Positions 24,674 to 32,923 of a stretch of 36,420 nt of DNA are shown one piece after another. A program made the position numbers and the translations under genes. Source of the stretch: JBFMEX01 sp040752215 (GTDB taxonomy: Bacteria; Pseudomonadota; Alphaproteobacteria; Rhizobiales; Hyphomicrobiaceae); the NCBI GenBank assembly GCA_040752215.1, contig JBFMEX010000044.1:1-36420 (forward strand). The letters run 5' to 3'. The number at the start of each line of letters is the position of its first letter. Within the stretch, counting starts at the first letter, position 1. The notes beneath the pieces are model-generated. The model made no database searches and was not told the DNA's origin. It was given only the letters and a program-made list of their open reading frames with translations.

Positions 24674-26419
24674 TCACGAGGCGAGCCGGGCAGTGAGCTC
24701 GCTCGCCGGGAACGGCATCCCGTAGTGGAAGCCCTGCAGATAGGTGATGCCGGCCGCGGTCAGCATGTCCGCCGATTGCTGGTCGCCGACCCACTCCGCG
24801 ACCGTCTCCATGCCGAAGCTGCGTGCGAGATCGATCATCGTTTGCACGAACACCCGGTCACTCGAATCCTCGGCGAGGTTCTTCACGAACGCGCCGTCGA
24901 TCTTCACCATATCGACGTCGAGGTGCTTCAGGTTCTTGAACGAGGTGTAGCCGGCGCCGAAGTCGTCGATCGCCACCCGGCAGCCGAGCTCCTTCAGCGT
25001 ATCGACGAAGGCGATCGACTGGTCGATGTCGTGGATCGCTGCGGTCTCGGTGATCTCGATGATCAGCCGCTCGGTGATGCGCCGAGCGCCGCCGCTCAGG
25101 CGGTGCAGCGACACCAGCCAGTCGTGGTCGCTGGCGGTCAGGCTCGACACGTTGAGCGACAGTCGCATCGTCTCGTGCGCCGTGAGCAGCCCGATCGCCA
25201 GCTCCAACGTGCGGCGATCGACGAGACGCGACAGGCCGAGCTGCTCGACCACCGGCATGAACTCGCCGGCAGACACGACGGCGCCGTGCGGATGCGTCAT
25301 CCTCAGCAGCGCCTCGTAGATCTCGGCTCGACCCGTCCTGGCCGAGATCATCGGCTGCAGCACGAGATGCATCCGGCCCTCGTCGAGAGCGGCGATCACC
25401 TCGTCGGCGATGGCAATGTTCCGCTGCCGCGCCGTATCCCGCGTCGGGCTCGGCTCGTAGGCCATGAAGCTGTTGAGGCGCTTTTGCTTGGCGCGGTCGA
25501 GCGCCTGCAGCGCGTGGCTCAACGCCTGGCTCACCGTCTGCGCCTGGTCGGGGACGACGACGCCGCCGATCGAGATGCTCGCCGACAACGGGCACGCGCT
25601 GGTGCGGATCTGCTCGTCGCGCACCGCTTTCATGAACCGCTCGGCGGCGATCCGCATCGCGCCCGGACCGCAGTCGTTGAGGATGATGCCGAACTTGTTC
25701 GACGAGTAGCGGCCGATGGTGTCGCCGCCTCTGAGCTTGGAGCGGATCACGCGCGCGGTCGCCGCGATCACCTCGTCGCCGACGTCGAAGCCGAACGTCT
25801 CGTTGATGACCGCAAGGTTGGAGACCGCCGCCATGAGCACCGCGCACGGCTGGCGGGTGCGCTCGGCCCGCGTCAGCACGGCCCCGATCGCCTCCGTCAG
25901 GCGTATGCGGTTGAGCTGGCCGGTCAGCTCGTCGTGGTCGCTGCGGTAGAGGAGCCGTTGCTCCTCCCAGTATCGCTCGTTGATGACGCGGATCACGCCA
26001 CGCGCAGCAATGGCGCGGCCGTCCGCACCCGGCCACCAGCGGCCGTGATCCTCCACCCAGATCGAGACGTCGCTGCGCCGGCCCTCTGGCTGCAGCCGGT
26101 ATTGCAATCGGTAGGGCACGCCGCGCGCGAGCTCGGGCGAGGTCGGATCGGTGATCGCCGCCTGGCGCCGGCCGACGTGCTCGGCGGCGATCAGGAACTG
26201 GAACCCGGTGCCGGTCGCGATGACGTGGGCGTCGGGCAGGCCGAGCACCGCCGCCGCGTTGCTCTCCCACTCGATGCGGTCGGTGACGATGTCCCACTTG
26301 TAGGCCGTCTCCTCGACCGCCGACAGGATGCCGACGAGATCGAACGCCTCGGCCTCGATCAGCGGGTCGCCGGAGCCGCCCGCCGGGCTCGCCCCTCCCG
26401 CCGTGCCGCTGTTGTCCAT
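24674..26419 (-). CDS. PAS-GGDEF-EAL protein, likely c-di-GMP phosphodiesterase
   Basis: From ATG the product has 581 residues: a PAS-like region (about 30-150), a GGDEF domain (about 160-320) and an EAL domain (about 335-575). The GGDEF signature is replaced by GRYSSNKF (236-243), so diguanylate cyclase activity is unlikely. The EAL domain looks functional: EALLR (369-373), LSLNVSS, EITETA, IDDFGAGYTSF, VKIDGAF and a late AEWV and QGFHYGMP are all present. It probably degrades cyclic di-GMP, with the GGDEF domain as regulatory GTP-binding or structural part. No transmembrane segment is visible, so the PAS sensor is cytoplasmic. The start is uncertain: GTG at 26467 would add 16 residues and has a weak GGGA upstream. 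Confidence 0.88.
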   Translation of the reverse strand: MDNSGTAGGASPAGGSGDPLIEAEAFDLVGILSAVEETAYKWDIVTDRIEWESNAAAVLGLPDAHVIATGTGFQFLIAAEHVGRRQAAITDPTSPELARGVPYRLQYRLQPEGRRSDVSIWVEDHGRWWPGADGRAIAARGVIRVINERYWEEQRLLYRSDHDELTGQLNRIRLTEAIGAVLTRAERTRQPCAVLMAAVSNLAVINETFGFDVGDEVIAATARVIRSKLRGGDTIGRYSSNKFGIILNDCGPGAMRIAAERFMKAVRDEQIRTSACPLSASISIGGVVVPDQAQTVSQALSHALQALDRAKQKRLNSFMAYEPSPTRDTARQRNIAIADEVIAALDEGRMHLVLQPMISARTGRAEIYEALLRMTHPHGAVVSAGEFMPVVEQLGLSRLVDRRTLELAIGLLTAHETMRLSLNVSSLTASDHDWLVSLHRLSGGARRITERLIIEITETAAIHDIDQSIAFVDTLKELGCRVAIDDFGAGYTSFKNLKHLDVDMVKIDGAFVKNLAEDSSDRVFVQTMIDLARSFGMETVAEWVGDQQSADMLTAAGITYLQGFHYGMPFPASELTARLAS

Positions 26420-26665
26420 CGGCTTGCGCGCGCAATCGGTTGTCGACGGCTTCTGTGGCGGGCTCACCGGCTGGTTCCCAGGGCTCGAGCGGAGCTATGC
26501 GTGGCCCGGCAACGGCGCTGAGCGGCACGCGTCGGGCGAATTCGAAAGCTACGGGCAATTTCTTAACAAGCCTTGAAATCACGGCCTGTCCTGACCCGCA
26601 CCCGGCGGCCACTCCGCCCCGCGCGGCTGAGGGGTGAGGTCGGAATCGCGAGCTCCGACACGGGG

Positions 26666-27202
26666 TCAGCCCGGCTGGGTCCAACCGCTCTTCAGCGCGG
26701 CGAGCGCGGTCTCGTGATGGGCACGCGATGCGGCGCCGAAGCAGGCGAGCACGACCCGCGCCAGGGCGCCGCCCATGGCAAGCGCGTCGGCGATGGTCGC
26801 GACGGCGATGCGTGCGGCGCGATCCGGCGGGAACCCGTAGACGCCGGTCGAGATCGCCGGGAACGCGATGCTGGCGAGATCGTGCGCGCGGGCGAGTGCG
26901 AGGCTTTCCGCATAGGCCGAAGCAAGCAGCTGGTCCTCGCCGGCCCCGCCGCCGCGCCACACCGGACCGACGGTGTGGATCACGTAGCGCGCCGGCAGTC
27001 GATAGCCGCGGGTGATCTTGGCCTGGCCGGGCTCGCAGCCGCCGAGCAGCCGGCACTCAGCGAGCAGCTCCGGCCCCGCCGCGCGGTGGATCGCGCCGTC
27101 CACCCCGCCGCCGCCGAGCAGCGTCGGGTTGGCCGCATTCACGATCGCATCGACCGCGAGCGTGGTGATGTCGGCCTCCAAGATTTCAATGCGATGCGGC
27201 AT
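26666..27202 (-). CDS. Macrodomain protein (O-acetyl-ADP-ribose deacetylase type)
   Basis: The 178-residue protein is a single macrodomain. Residues near the start read IEILEADITTLAVDAIVNAANPTLLGGGGVDGAIHRAAG, the classic ADP-ribose-binding loop of the YmdB/MacroD class. GQAKITRGYRLPARYVIHTVGP and AFPAISTGVYGFP follow. Members remove acetyl or ADP-ribosyl groups from ADP-ribose derivatives in the cytoplasm. The gene stands between the EAL gene and the cytochrome cluster, and no antitoxin- or toxin-like partner is seen. Confidence 0.92.
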   Translation of the reverse strand: MPHRIEILEADITTLAVDAIVNAANPTLLGGGGVDGAIHRAAGPELLAECRLLGGCEPGQAKITRGYRLPARYVIHTVGPVWRGGGAGEDQLLASAYAESLALARAHDLASIAFPAISTGVYGFPPDRAARIAVATIADALAMGGALARVVLACFGAASRAHHETALAALKSGWTQPG

Positions 27203-27383
27203 GAGATGGGCTCGTGCTCACGCGGGTGGCGGACGATACATCTTAGCGTTGTCGAGGCATTCCGTGTCGCGTCGTTGCCGCCCGACCCCGTATTCGCCGT
27301 TACCGTTCTGACAGTGAAGCCAGCCCCGGCGAGAACGACTATGCGCGCCGCCCTCGTCACCTTCAATACGATGCTCGCCCCAA

Positions 27384-27422
27384 CCCTCTCCCCGTAGCGC
27401 GTGCAGCGCGATGAGGAGAGGG
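27384..27422. repeat. Isolated REP-like palindrome
   Basis: CCCTCTCC (27384-27391) pairs with GGAGAGGG (27415-27422), with an inner GCGC/GCGC stem. This CCCTCTCCCC type is common between genes in Rhizobiales. The remaining bases of the 27203-27482 interval show no gene I can support. Confidence 0.55.
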
Positions 27423-27482
27423 AGCATGTGCCGCGGGCGGCAATCGCTCCCGTGAAGCGCCACACTCACGTCCGCCGCACCC

Positions 27483-28037
27483 TCACCGGCCCGCGGCGGA
27501 CTTTGGCTGCAGCATTGATGGGGGAACGCTCGGTAGGAACGAGGGCTGCCCTGGCTCGCCCTTCGGCGTCGAGTCCTGCGGCTTGGTCGCGACCGTCGGC
27601 GACTTGGGCGCCACCTGATTGCTGCCGCCGCGGCCCTCCTCGCGGCCGCGCGCCGCGAGCTGCTTCAGGTAGGCAATGACGTCACGGCGCTCCTGCTCCT
27701 CGAGACCGGCGAAGGCCATGTAGGTGCCGGGCATGAAATCCTCGGGCTTGTCGAGGAATTGGTAGAGCGCATCCTCTGTCCACGACAGCCCCTTGTCGCG
27801 CGCCAGCTGCATGATCTCGGAGTACTGGAAGCCCTTGATCGTGCCGGCGCGGCGGCCGATGACGTCGTTGAGCGGCGGCGCGATCGAGCTCGTCGAGCCG
27901 GGCTCGACGACGTGACAGAGCAGGCACTTGCGGAACACGTGCTCGCCGCGCTTGGCATCCTGCGCGTAGGCCGCCGGAACCCACGCGGCCATGGCGAGCG
28001 TCCCAACCACTGCGAGCGATCTCATCGCGCGGAGCAT
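27483..28037 (-). CDS. Class I c-type cytochrome with proline-rich tail
   Basis: The 184-residue protein has a signal peptide (MLRAMRSLAVVGTLAMAAW, cut near AYAQDA). CLLCH (residues 38-42) binds heme c. Like cytochromes c2, it has PPLNDVIGRRAGTI after the heme site and MPGTYMAF near 102-109, where Met107 is the likely axial ligand, then a final DVIAYLKQL helix. The last 55 residues are rich in Gly, Pro, Lys and Ser and probably disordered. ATG at 28037 is chosen because it begins the signal peptide; an upstream GTG at 28121 adds a sequence unlike an export signal. It lies downstream of the FccB-type gene on the same strand and may accept its electrons. That partnership is inferred. Confidence 0.85.
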   Translation of the reverse strand: MLRAMRSLAVVGTLAMAAWVPAAYAQDAKRGEHVFRKCLLCHVVEPGSTSSIAPPLNDVIGRRAGTIKGFQYSEIMQLARDKGLSWTEDALYQFLDKPEDFMPGTYMAFAGLEEQERRDVIAYLKQLAARGREEGRGGSNQVAPKSPTVATKPQDSTPKGEPGQPSFLPSVPPSMLQPKSAAGR

Positions 28038-28257
28038 CACCCGAGAGCGGTGCGGCACGCCGCTGTCTCGGGAGGTCGAGCCCGATCGTGCACGCACGGA
28101 TTCCCCCTCCAGACCGTTCACCCCGCTCGCCTCGGCAAGGCGTCCGCGATCCCGGCTTCATCATCACCCGGAGCAAGGCTAGCACCGCCGAGGTCCATTT
28201 GGAATGTGACCAGCGGCGCATTCCAGCGGGTGTCCAGCGGTCGCTCGGGCCGCCGGG

Positions 28258-29586
28258 CTAAAGCTGCTCGACCTTCTTGTTGAAGCCCTCGGCGACGATG
28301 CCCGCATACCAGCCCACGCTCTCCTTGAACGACTTGGCGCGGGTCTTGGCGTCGTCCTCGACCTTGGAGACGAACGAGCCGACCGCGGCGACCGCCGTGC
28401 CCTTGGGCGCATAGCTCGCCCCGACCTTGACGCTGTTGTCGGGGCCGAGCAGCGACCAGCAGGTATTGCGATAGCGCGGTGGATACTTCGGCTTTCCCGC
28501 CAGCGTGGCCTCCAGGTCGTTGGAGACGGACTTGGACTGGCTGTTGGCCGAGAACGCGGACTTCGGCATCTCACCGGCGGCGGAGGCGTCGCCGATGACG
28601 TAGATATCGGCCACCTGCATCGAGGCGAAGTTCTCGGGATTGATCGGGCACCAGTCGCCCGAGGCGCATCCGGCCATGGCGGCAATCGCGCCGGCCTTCT
28701 GCGGTGGGATGATATTGGCGACGTCCGCTTTGACGCTCAGTCCGGACTTGGTGACGATCTCCTTGCTGGCGGGGTCGACGCGGGCCAGGGAGAAGTCGTC
28801 GATCTCTGTCGTCAGGTGGAAGTCGACGATGCCCGCATAAAGCTCCTTGAAGGCCGCGGTGAACAGCGGCTGCTTCGAGATCGCCTTCTTGGGGTCGAGG
28901 ATCACCAGCTTGGAGCGCGGCTTCGACGTCTTCAAATAGTGCGCGATCATGCACGCACGCTCATAGGGCCCCGGCGGACAGCGAAACGGATTGGGCGGTG
29001 CGGCGAGCACCACCGTGCCGCCATCCGGCATGGCGCGCAGCTGATCGAACAGCAGCTTGGTCTGCTGGCCGCCCTTGTAGGCGTGCGGCATGATCGTCTC
29101 GGCGGCCTCCGAGTAACCGGGGATCGCCTCGTATTTGAAATCGATGCCCGGCGACAGCACGAGCTTGTCGTACGCGACCCTTGTGCCGCCCAGCAGATCG
29201 ACGGTCTTGGCGACGGGATCGACCTTGATGGCGCGATCGTGGACCATGCGGACGCCGAGCGCCGAAAGACCGCTGTAGTCGTGGGTAAGGCTCTCGAGTG
29301 TGCGCAGGCCGCCGAGATAGAGATTGGAGAAGAAGCAGGTCGTGTACCGCTTCTGCACCTCGATCAACGTCACGTCGATCTCCGGCGAGCTACGCCTCAG
29401 AAGATGCGCGAGCGTGCCGCCGCCCGGGCCGCCGCCGACGATCACCACGCGCGGCTTGGCGCCGCTCGATACCGTCGGCGCTGCCACCTGCGCGGCGGCA
29501 CCGGCACCGCCGAGTGCGGAGGAGGCCGCCGCGGCGCCCGCTCCGCCGAGCAACTTGCCGAAGTCGCGCCTGTTCAGCCGGTGCAT
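28258..29586 (-). CDS. FccB-type flavoprotein of flavocytochrome c sulfide dehydrogenase
   Basis: The 442-residue flavoprotein has a Tat signal (NRRDFGKLLGGAG) and an FAD-binding motif VVIVGGGPGGGT (47-58). Cys84 in YTTCFFSN matches the cysteine that binds FAD covalently in Allochromatium FccB. Cys203 (FRCPPGPYERAC) and Cys307/Cys313 (GCASGDWC) fit the active-site disulfide regions. The family oxidises sulfide and passes electrons to a c-type cytochrome in the periplasm; related SoxF-type proteins help the Sox system. The upstream gene encodes an FccA-like heme domain and the downstream gene another cytochrome c, which supports an electron-transfer unit. The true substrate is not shown by sequence. 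Confidence 0.88.
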   Translation of the reverse strand: MHRLNRRDFGKLLGGAGAAAASSALGGAGAAAQVAAPTVSSGAKPRVVIVGGGPGGGTLAHLLRRSSPEIDVTLIEVQKRYTTCFFSNLYLGGLRTLESLTHDYSGLSALGVRMVHDRAIKVDPVAKTVDLLGGTRVAYDKLVLSPGIDFKYEAIPGYSEAAETIMPHAYKGGQQTKLLFDQLRAMPDGGTVVLAAPPNPFRCPPGPYERACMIAHYLKTSKPRSKLVILDPKKAISKQPLFTAAFKELYAGIVDFHLTTEIDDFSLARVDPASKEIVTKSGLSVKADVANIIPPQKAGAIAAMAGCASGDWCPINPENFASMQVADIYVIGDASAAGEMPKSAFSANSQSKSVSNDLEATLAGKPKYPPRYRNTCWSLLGPDNSVKVGASYAPKGTAVAAVGSFVSKVEDDAKTRAKSFKESVGWYAGIVAEGFNKKVEQL

Positions 29587-29729
29587 GGATTGACCTCGTC
29601 GTCACGAGCCTCGGGGGCGTGGCCTGAAGAAGAACAGCCGGCCGGATGCGGGTAGGTCTCTGCGGCGGGTGTCATGCCACCGAGACAAGCTCGCGACGGA
29701 TGCCGCTGCTGGCCGTACGCGGCAGCCCC

Positions 29730-29743
29730 CCCGCGCAGGCGGG
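29730..29743. repeat. Short REP-like palindrome before the FccB-type gene
   Basis: CCCGC (29730-29734) pairs with GCGGG (29739-29743) around a four-base loop, followed by AATC, resembling the REP core at 8617-8768. It lies in the 250-base gap between the modular cytochrome gene and the FccB-type gene, where it may affect mRNA processing; no gene is seen in that gap. Confidence 0.35.
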
Positions 29744-29836
29744 AATCACGGAACGAAGCGCGCCGCGCACCGACGAAATGGGAGATCGGCGTGCTGGACG
29801 CCGCCGAATACGGTTCGAAGCTTTCGGGCGCCGGTG

Positions 29837-31246
29837 TCATGGCAGCTCCGAAAGGCGGCGCTCGGCCTCGCCGCCCGCACCGAGTTGGATCGCCTGCTGA
29901 TAGAGGGAACGCGCGCGGGCCGGCTCGGCGGCGGGGCCCATCTCCGGCCGCCACGGCAGGATGTTCGGGTCGTAGGTCGATGCCAACGCCATCGTCGCCA
30001 TTGCGTGACCCCGCTCGGCCCCCCGCTGCAGGAGCAGGCGGGCCTGTGCAATGTCGCCGCGATCGAGCATCTCGCGCGCCCGAATGACCCAGCGGTCGAT
30101 CCGCGCGGCCTCCGCCGTCCCGGCCTCGAGGCGCGCGGCGGGCGGGCGCATCACTTGCGCGGACGAAGCGTCGGACGCCACGCCAGCACTGACGGCGGCC
30201 GTCTGCGTCGGCGGCTTGATGCGGGCCAGATACGTGGCCAGCGCCAGCGTCTCCTCGTCGTTCAAGGACTGAGCGACCGACTGCATGGCCGGGTTGTCCC
30301 GCTTGCCGATCTTGTAGAGGTCCATGGTGTCGAGGAAACGGTCCTTGGTCAGCCCGATCATCAGCGGGATGCCATTGTCCTCGCCATAGAGGCTGTGGCA
30401 GGTCGTGCACTCGCGAACGAGATGCTTGGCCAGCCCGACGAGCTCGGCCTCCGGTTTCTGGCCGCCCGCCGCAGTCGCTGGCGCAGGCTTGGCGGCGGGA
30501 GCGGCGGGGCCCGCGGGCTTCTGGCCGGCGATGAAGTCGGTCCAGGTCTTGGCCGAGCTGGTTGTCGCAGGGGCCGCCGCCGTCTGGGTGCCGGCCGTCG
30601 CCTGCGGCGCGGTCACCGGGGCGGCAGCCACATTGGCGCCCGCGGCGACGGCCGTGCCCGCCGTCGCTGGAGCTGCCAGGGACGCATTCCTCGCCACCTG
30701 CAGCTTCAGCCGGGCCTCGCTTACCGGGGCTCCGTTCTTGTCGACGATGGTGAGAACGATCTCGCGCTCGCCCGATGCGCCGCCGGCTACGATCATGCGC
30801 GCGGCCTCGGCATCCTGCGGTGACACCAGCCACACGCCGTCGCCAACCGGTTGTGCCGCGCTCAACTGCAACCACGGCGGCGCCTTGGTGACGATCACGT
30901 AGCTTTGTGTGACGCGCGCCTGACTGACCAGATCTGTCGGCAACGGCAGGCTGTCGCCCGACGCCACCGGCCTGACGTTGGCCTGGGCAGCCTTGGCCGC
31001 TGGGGGTGCCGCTTGGGCAATGCGCAACACCGACTTCGCAACCCCGGGCCCGGAGACGTCTGCAGCAAAGGCCTCGACCAATCCGACCGCCGGTCTTGCG
31101 GGAGACCCGAGGCCACCATCGGTTGCGACCGCAAAGGCGGGCAGCCCCGAGGCGGCGAGCGAGGCCAGTGCGAGCCAGGCACTGCCGGCTCTCAGCGCGC
31201 AACTCCGCAAATGGCGTCGGGGAAACTCGGCGATCTCAGGCATCAT
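29837..31246 (-). CDS. Modular periplasmic protein: beta-domain, FccA-like cytochrome c, Sel1-like tail
   Basis: The 469-residue protein begins with a signal peptide (LALASLAASGLPAFA, cut near residue 39). Residues about 100-185 look like a beta-sandwich domain of the kind seen in some Rhizobiales envelope proteins (WLQLSAAQPVGDGVWLVSP, REIVLTIVDKNG). An Ala/Pro/Thr-rich linker leads to a cytochrome c domain at about 265-345: CTTCH (280-284), IPLMIGLTKDRFLDTM and GKRDNPAMQSVAQSLNDEETLALATYL. This order matches FccA-type hemoproteins, and Met321 is the likely heme ligand. The last 100 residues (REMLDRGDIAQARLLLQRGAERGH) form Sel1/TPR-like helices. ATG at 31246 has GGAG with a 7-base spacer. 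The heme domain would pair with the FccB-type flavoprotein; the extra domains may anchor or recruit partners, which is inference. Confidence 0.82.
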   Translation of the reverse strand: MMPEIAEFPRRHLRSCALRAGSAWLALASLAASGLPAFAVATDGGLGSPARPAVGLVEAFAADVSGPGVAKSVLRIAQAAPPAAKAAQANVRPVASGDSLPLPTDLVSQARVTQSYVIVTKAPPWLQLSAAQPVGDGVWLVSPQDAEAARMIVAGGASGEREIVLTIVDKNGAPVSEARLKLQVARNASLAAPATAGTAVAAGANVAAAPVTAPQATAGTQTAAAPATTSSAKTWTDFIAGQKPAGPAAPAAKPAPATAAGGQKPEAELVGLAKHLVRECTTCHSLYGEDNGIPLMIGLTKDRFLDTMDLYKIGKRDNPAMQSVAQSLNDEETLALATYLARIKPPTQTAAVSAGVASDASSAQVMRPPAARLEAGTAEAARIDRWVIRAREMLDRGDIAQARLLLQRGAERGHAMATMALASTYDPNILPWRPEMGPAAEPARARSLYQQAIQLGAGGEAERRLSELP

Positions 31247-31319
31247 TCTAAGGCTCCAAGCGGAAATCGTGCTGGCGGTGCGACCGGGAGGCGGCGCGCA
31301 GCCTCGCCCTCTGCGGCTA

Positions 31320-32615
31320 TCACCAAAGTCGCGGCCCCGACGGGGCCGGTGTGCCGGAGGTTGGCGCGGGCACCCGCGCCGGCGGCACGGCCGCACTTGG
31401 TTGCGCGGCACCGGAGCCCTGCGTCCCCATCCACTCCAGGAATTTTTCCAGCATCGCTTGCTCGGCGGCGGCGTCGACCGGGCCGGCGTTGCCTGCTGCC
31501 TTGCGCTGCGCGGCGATGAACTGCTCGATCAATTTCTTTTGCGCGGCGTTGCCGCTGCTGGCGGCCGCACCGGCCGCCCGCGCGCGCTCCGAGGTGTTGG
31601 CCTCGAGCCATTTCTGCGCGACCGGGAACCGCTGCCAGCCCGGCACCTCGGACAGCAGATTGACCTCGCGCCATTTGGGATGTCGAGGCGCTCGGCGCAG
31701 CTCCTGGAACTTGGCGAAGAACGCTTCGGTGAATTGCGCCAGGCGGCGGTGGCGATCGTGGCTTTCCGGCCAGTTGTATGCGGCCAGAATGGCTGGAACG
31801 GCGATCGACTCGACCGGCTCGCCCGGGTGGATCAGCGCCGGATAGTCCTCGCTCGTCAGACTGGTCGGCAGATAGTCCTTCTCCAATGCCTCCTCGAACG
31901 GGATCGACAGCAGCTTGTACGTGCCGTCCTCGTTGCGCAGCCGCGCCAGCAGGTCGGATGGTTTGCCGGTCAGCAGCACGGTGGCCGCGATGTCGCCGGC
32001 CTTGATCGCATGCAGTGCATCGGCCTGCGGCAGACTGACCGACCTCACGTTGACGCCGAGCGCCTCGAAGACGAGCCGTGCGCTGAGCTCCGTGCCGCTG
32101 CCCTGCTCGCCGAAGTTGACCGTCTTGCCTGCCAGGTCGGCGATCCCGCCCACATCCGAGCGCGCGACGATGTGGACTTCTTCGTTGTAGAGCTTGGTGA
32201 TGTAGACGAGCCTGTTCTCGATGCCGGCCCCGAGCTCGCCGGTCTTCTTGAAATATGCGAGAACATTTGCCTGGGTGATGCCGAGGTCGATGTTGCGCAG
32301 GTTGAGCACGTCGCGGACGTTCTGCGCCGCGCCCTTTCCGACCAGCGCCAGCACACGGAAGTTGTTCCCGTCGTCGAGCACATTGGTGAGATCCTCGGCG
32401 ATCGCCAGCGAGGCGCTGTCCGACTTGCCCGCGACGATGCCGACGGTGTTCTGATTGACGCGCTCTTTGGTGGCGGCTTCTTGGGGCGTTGCCGTGCGCC
32501 GCTGTTGCGCATACGCACCAAAGCTCAGCATGAAGAAAAGCAGCAGCACGGATAGAGGCACAACTGCTACATTCAACGCCCGGCAAAAGGCATCCCTGCG
32601 CCACTCGGTACGCAT
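31320..32615 (-). CDS. Orphan TAXI-family solute-binding protein with C-terminal tail
   Basis: The 431-residue exported protein has an N-terminal hydrophobic export signal (VAVVPLSVLLLFFMLSFGA). The TAXI fold is seen in the NTVGIVAGKSDSASLAIAEDL opening, LRNIDLGITQANVLAYFKKTG, and VNFGEQGSGTELSARLVFEALG. Beyond about residue 340 it carries a non-family extension of charged helix and a Pro/Ala/Ser tail. No TRAP permease is near it; the next genes encode the redox cluster. ATG at 32615 has AGGAG with a short spacer. It could sense or deliver a substrate for the neighbouring redox proteins. That role is inferred from position. Confidence 0.85.
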   Translation of the reverse strand: MRTEWRRDAFCRALNVAVVPLSVLLLFFMLSFGAYAQQRRTATPQEAATKERVNQNTVGIVAGKSDSASLAIAEDLTNVLDDGNNFRVLALVGKGAAQNVRDVLNLRNIDLGITQANVLAYFKKTGELGAGIENRLVYITKLYNEEVHIVARSDVGGIADLAGKTVNFGEQGSGTELSARLVFEALGVNVRSVSLPQADALHAIKAGDIAATVLLTGKPSDLLARLRNEDGTYKLLSIPFEEALEKDYLPTSLTSEDYPALIHPGEPVESIAVPAILAAYNWPESHDRHRRLAQFTEAFFAKFQELRRAPRHPKWREVNLLSEVPGWQRFPVAQKWLEANTSERARAAGAAASSGNAAQKKLIEQFIAAQRKAAGNAGPVDAAAEQAMLEKFLEWMGTQGSGAAQPSAAVPPARVPAPTSGTPAPSGPRLW

Positions 32616-32923
32616 TACGTACTCCTGAACTTACTCGTGACCCCCAACTCTCGGAAATCGCATCAACAATGCATCGAAGCCACGCTACTCTAGGGACCCC
32701 GTACCACAACCGCAAGTATTTGTGGTCCCACTGCGGCAAAGCCGCTGGCAACGACGGCGACACACTATAGTGCTCCAACAGTCGCACAACGGCAGAGCCG
32801 CGCGGCAATTTTGCGGCGAGCATGACCCATGGGCGACACAGCCGAAGGGATGGTCGCAGCCCGCACCAATCAGGCCCAACCGGATTGCTTGGGGCGCATT
32901 GCCGACCCCTCGTCGAGCGGCGG
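32616..32923. other. Intergenic stretch between thiolase-like and TAXI genes
   Basis: About 310 bases without a gene on either strand; the one long open frame is a shadow that continues into zur. It holds a likely promoter for the TAXI-cytochrome cluster (32687-32715) with an inverted repeat around it, and a GCGGC/GCCGC hairpin at 32733-32745. The stretch is less GC-rich than its neighbours. Confidence 0.5.
32687..32729 (-). promoter_or_regulatory. Likely promoter with inverted repeat for the TAXI-cytochrome cluster
   Basis: On the minus strand TTGCGG (32710-32715) and TAGAGT (32687-32692) are separated by exactly 17 bases, fitting a sigma-70-type promoter about 65 bases before the TAXI start. 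The -35 box lies between the arms of an inverted repeat, CCACAA (32704-32709) and TTGTGG (32720-32725), extended by GGGA/TCCC further out. The repeat could be an operator. Both are by-eye calls. Confidence 0.4.

Noticed and set aside
24725..26521. 598-residue plus-strand frame opposite the EAL gene
   Set aside because: Composition is His/Arg/Asp-rich and unlike any protein; the minus strand carries clear PAS, GGDEF and EAL motifs.
26666..27202. Macrodomain gene as part of a DarT/DarG-type toxin system
   Set aside because: The protein is a lone YmdB-like macrodomain and no ADP-ribosyltransferase gene lies beside it.
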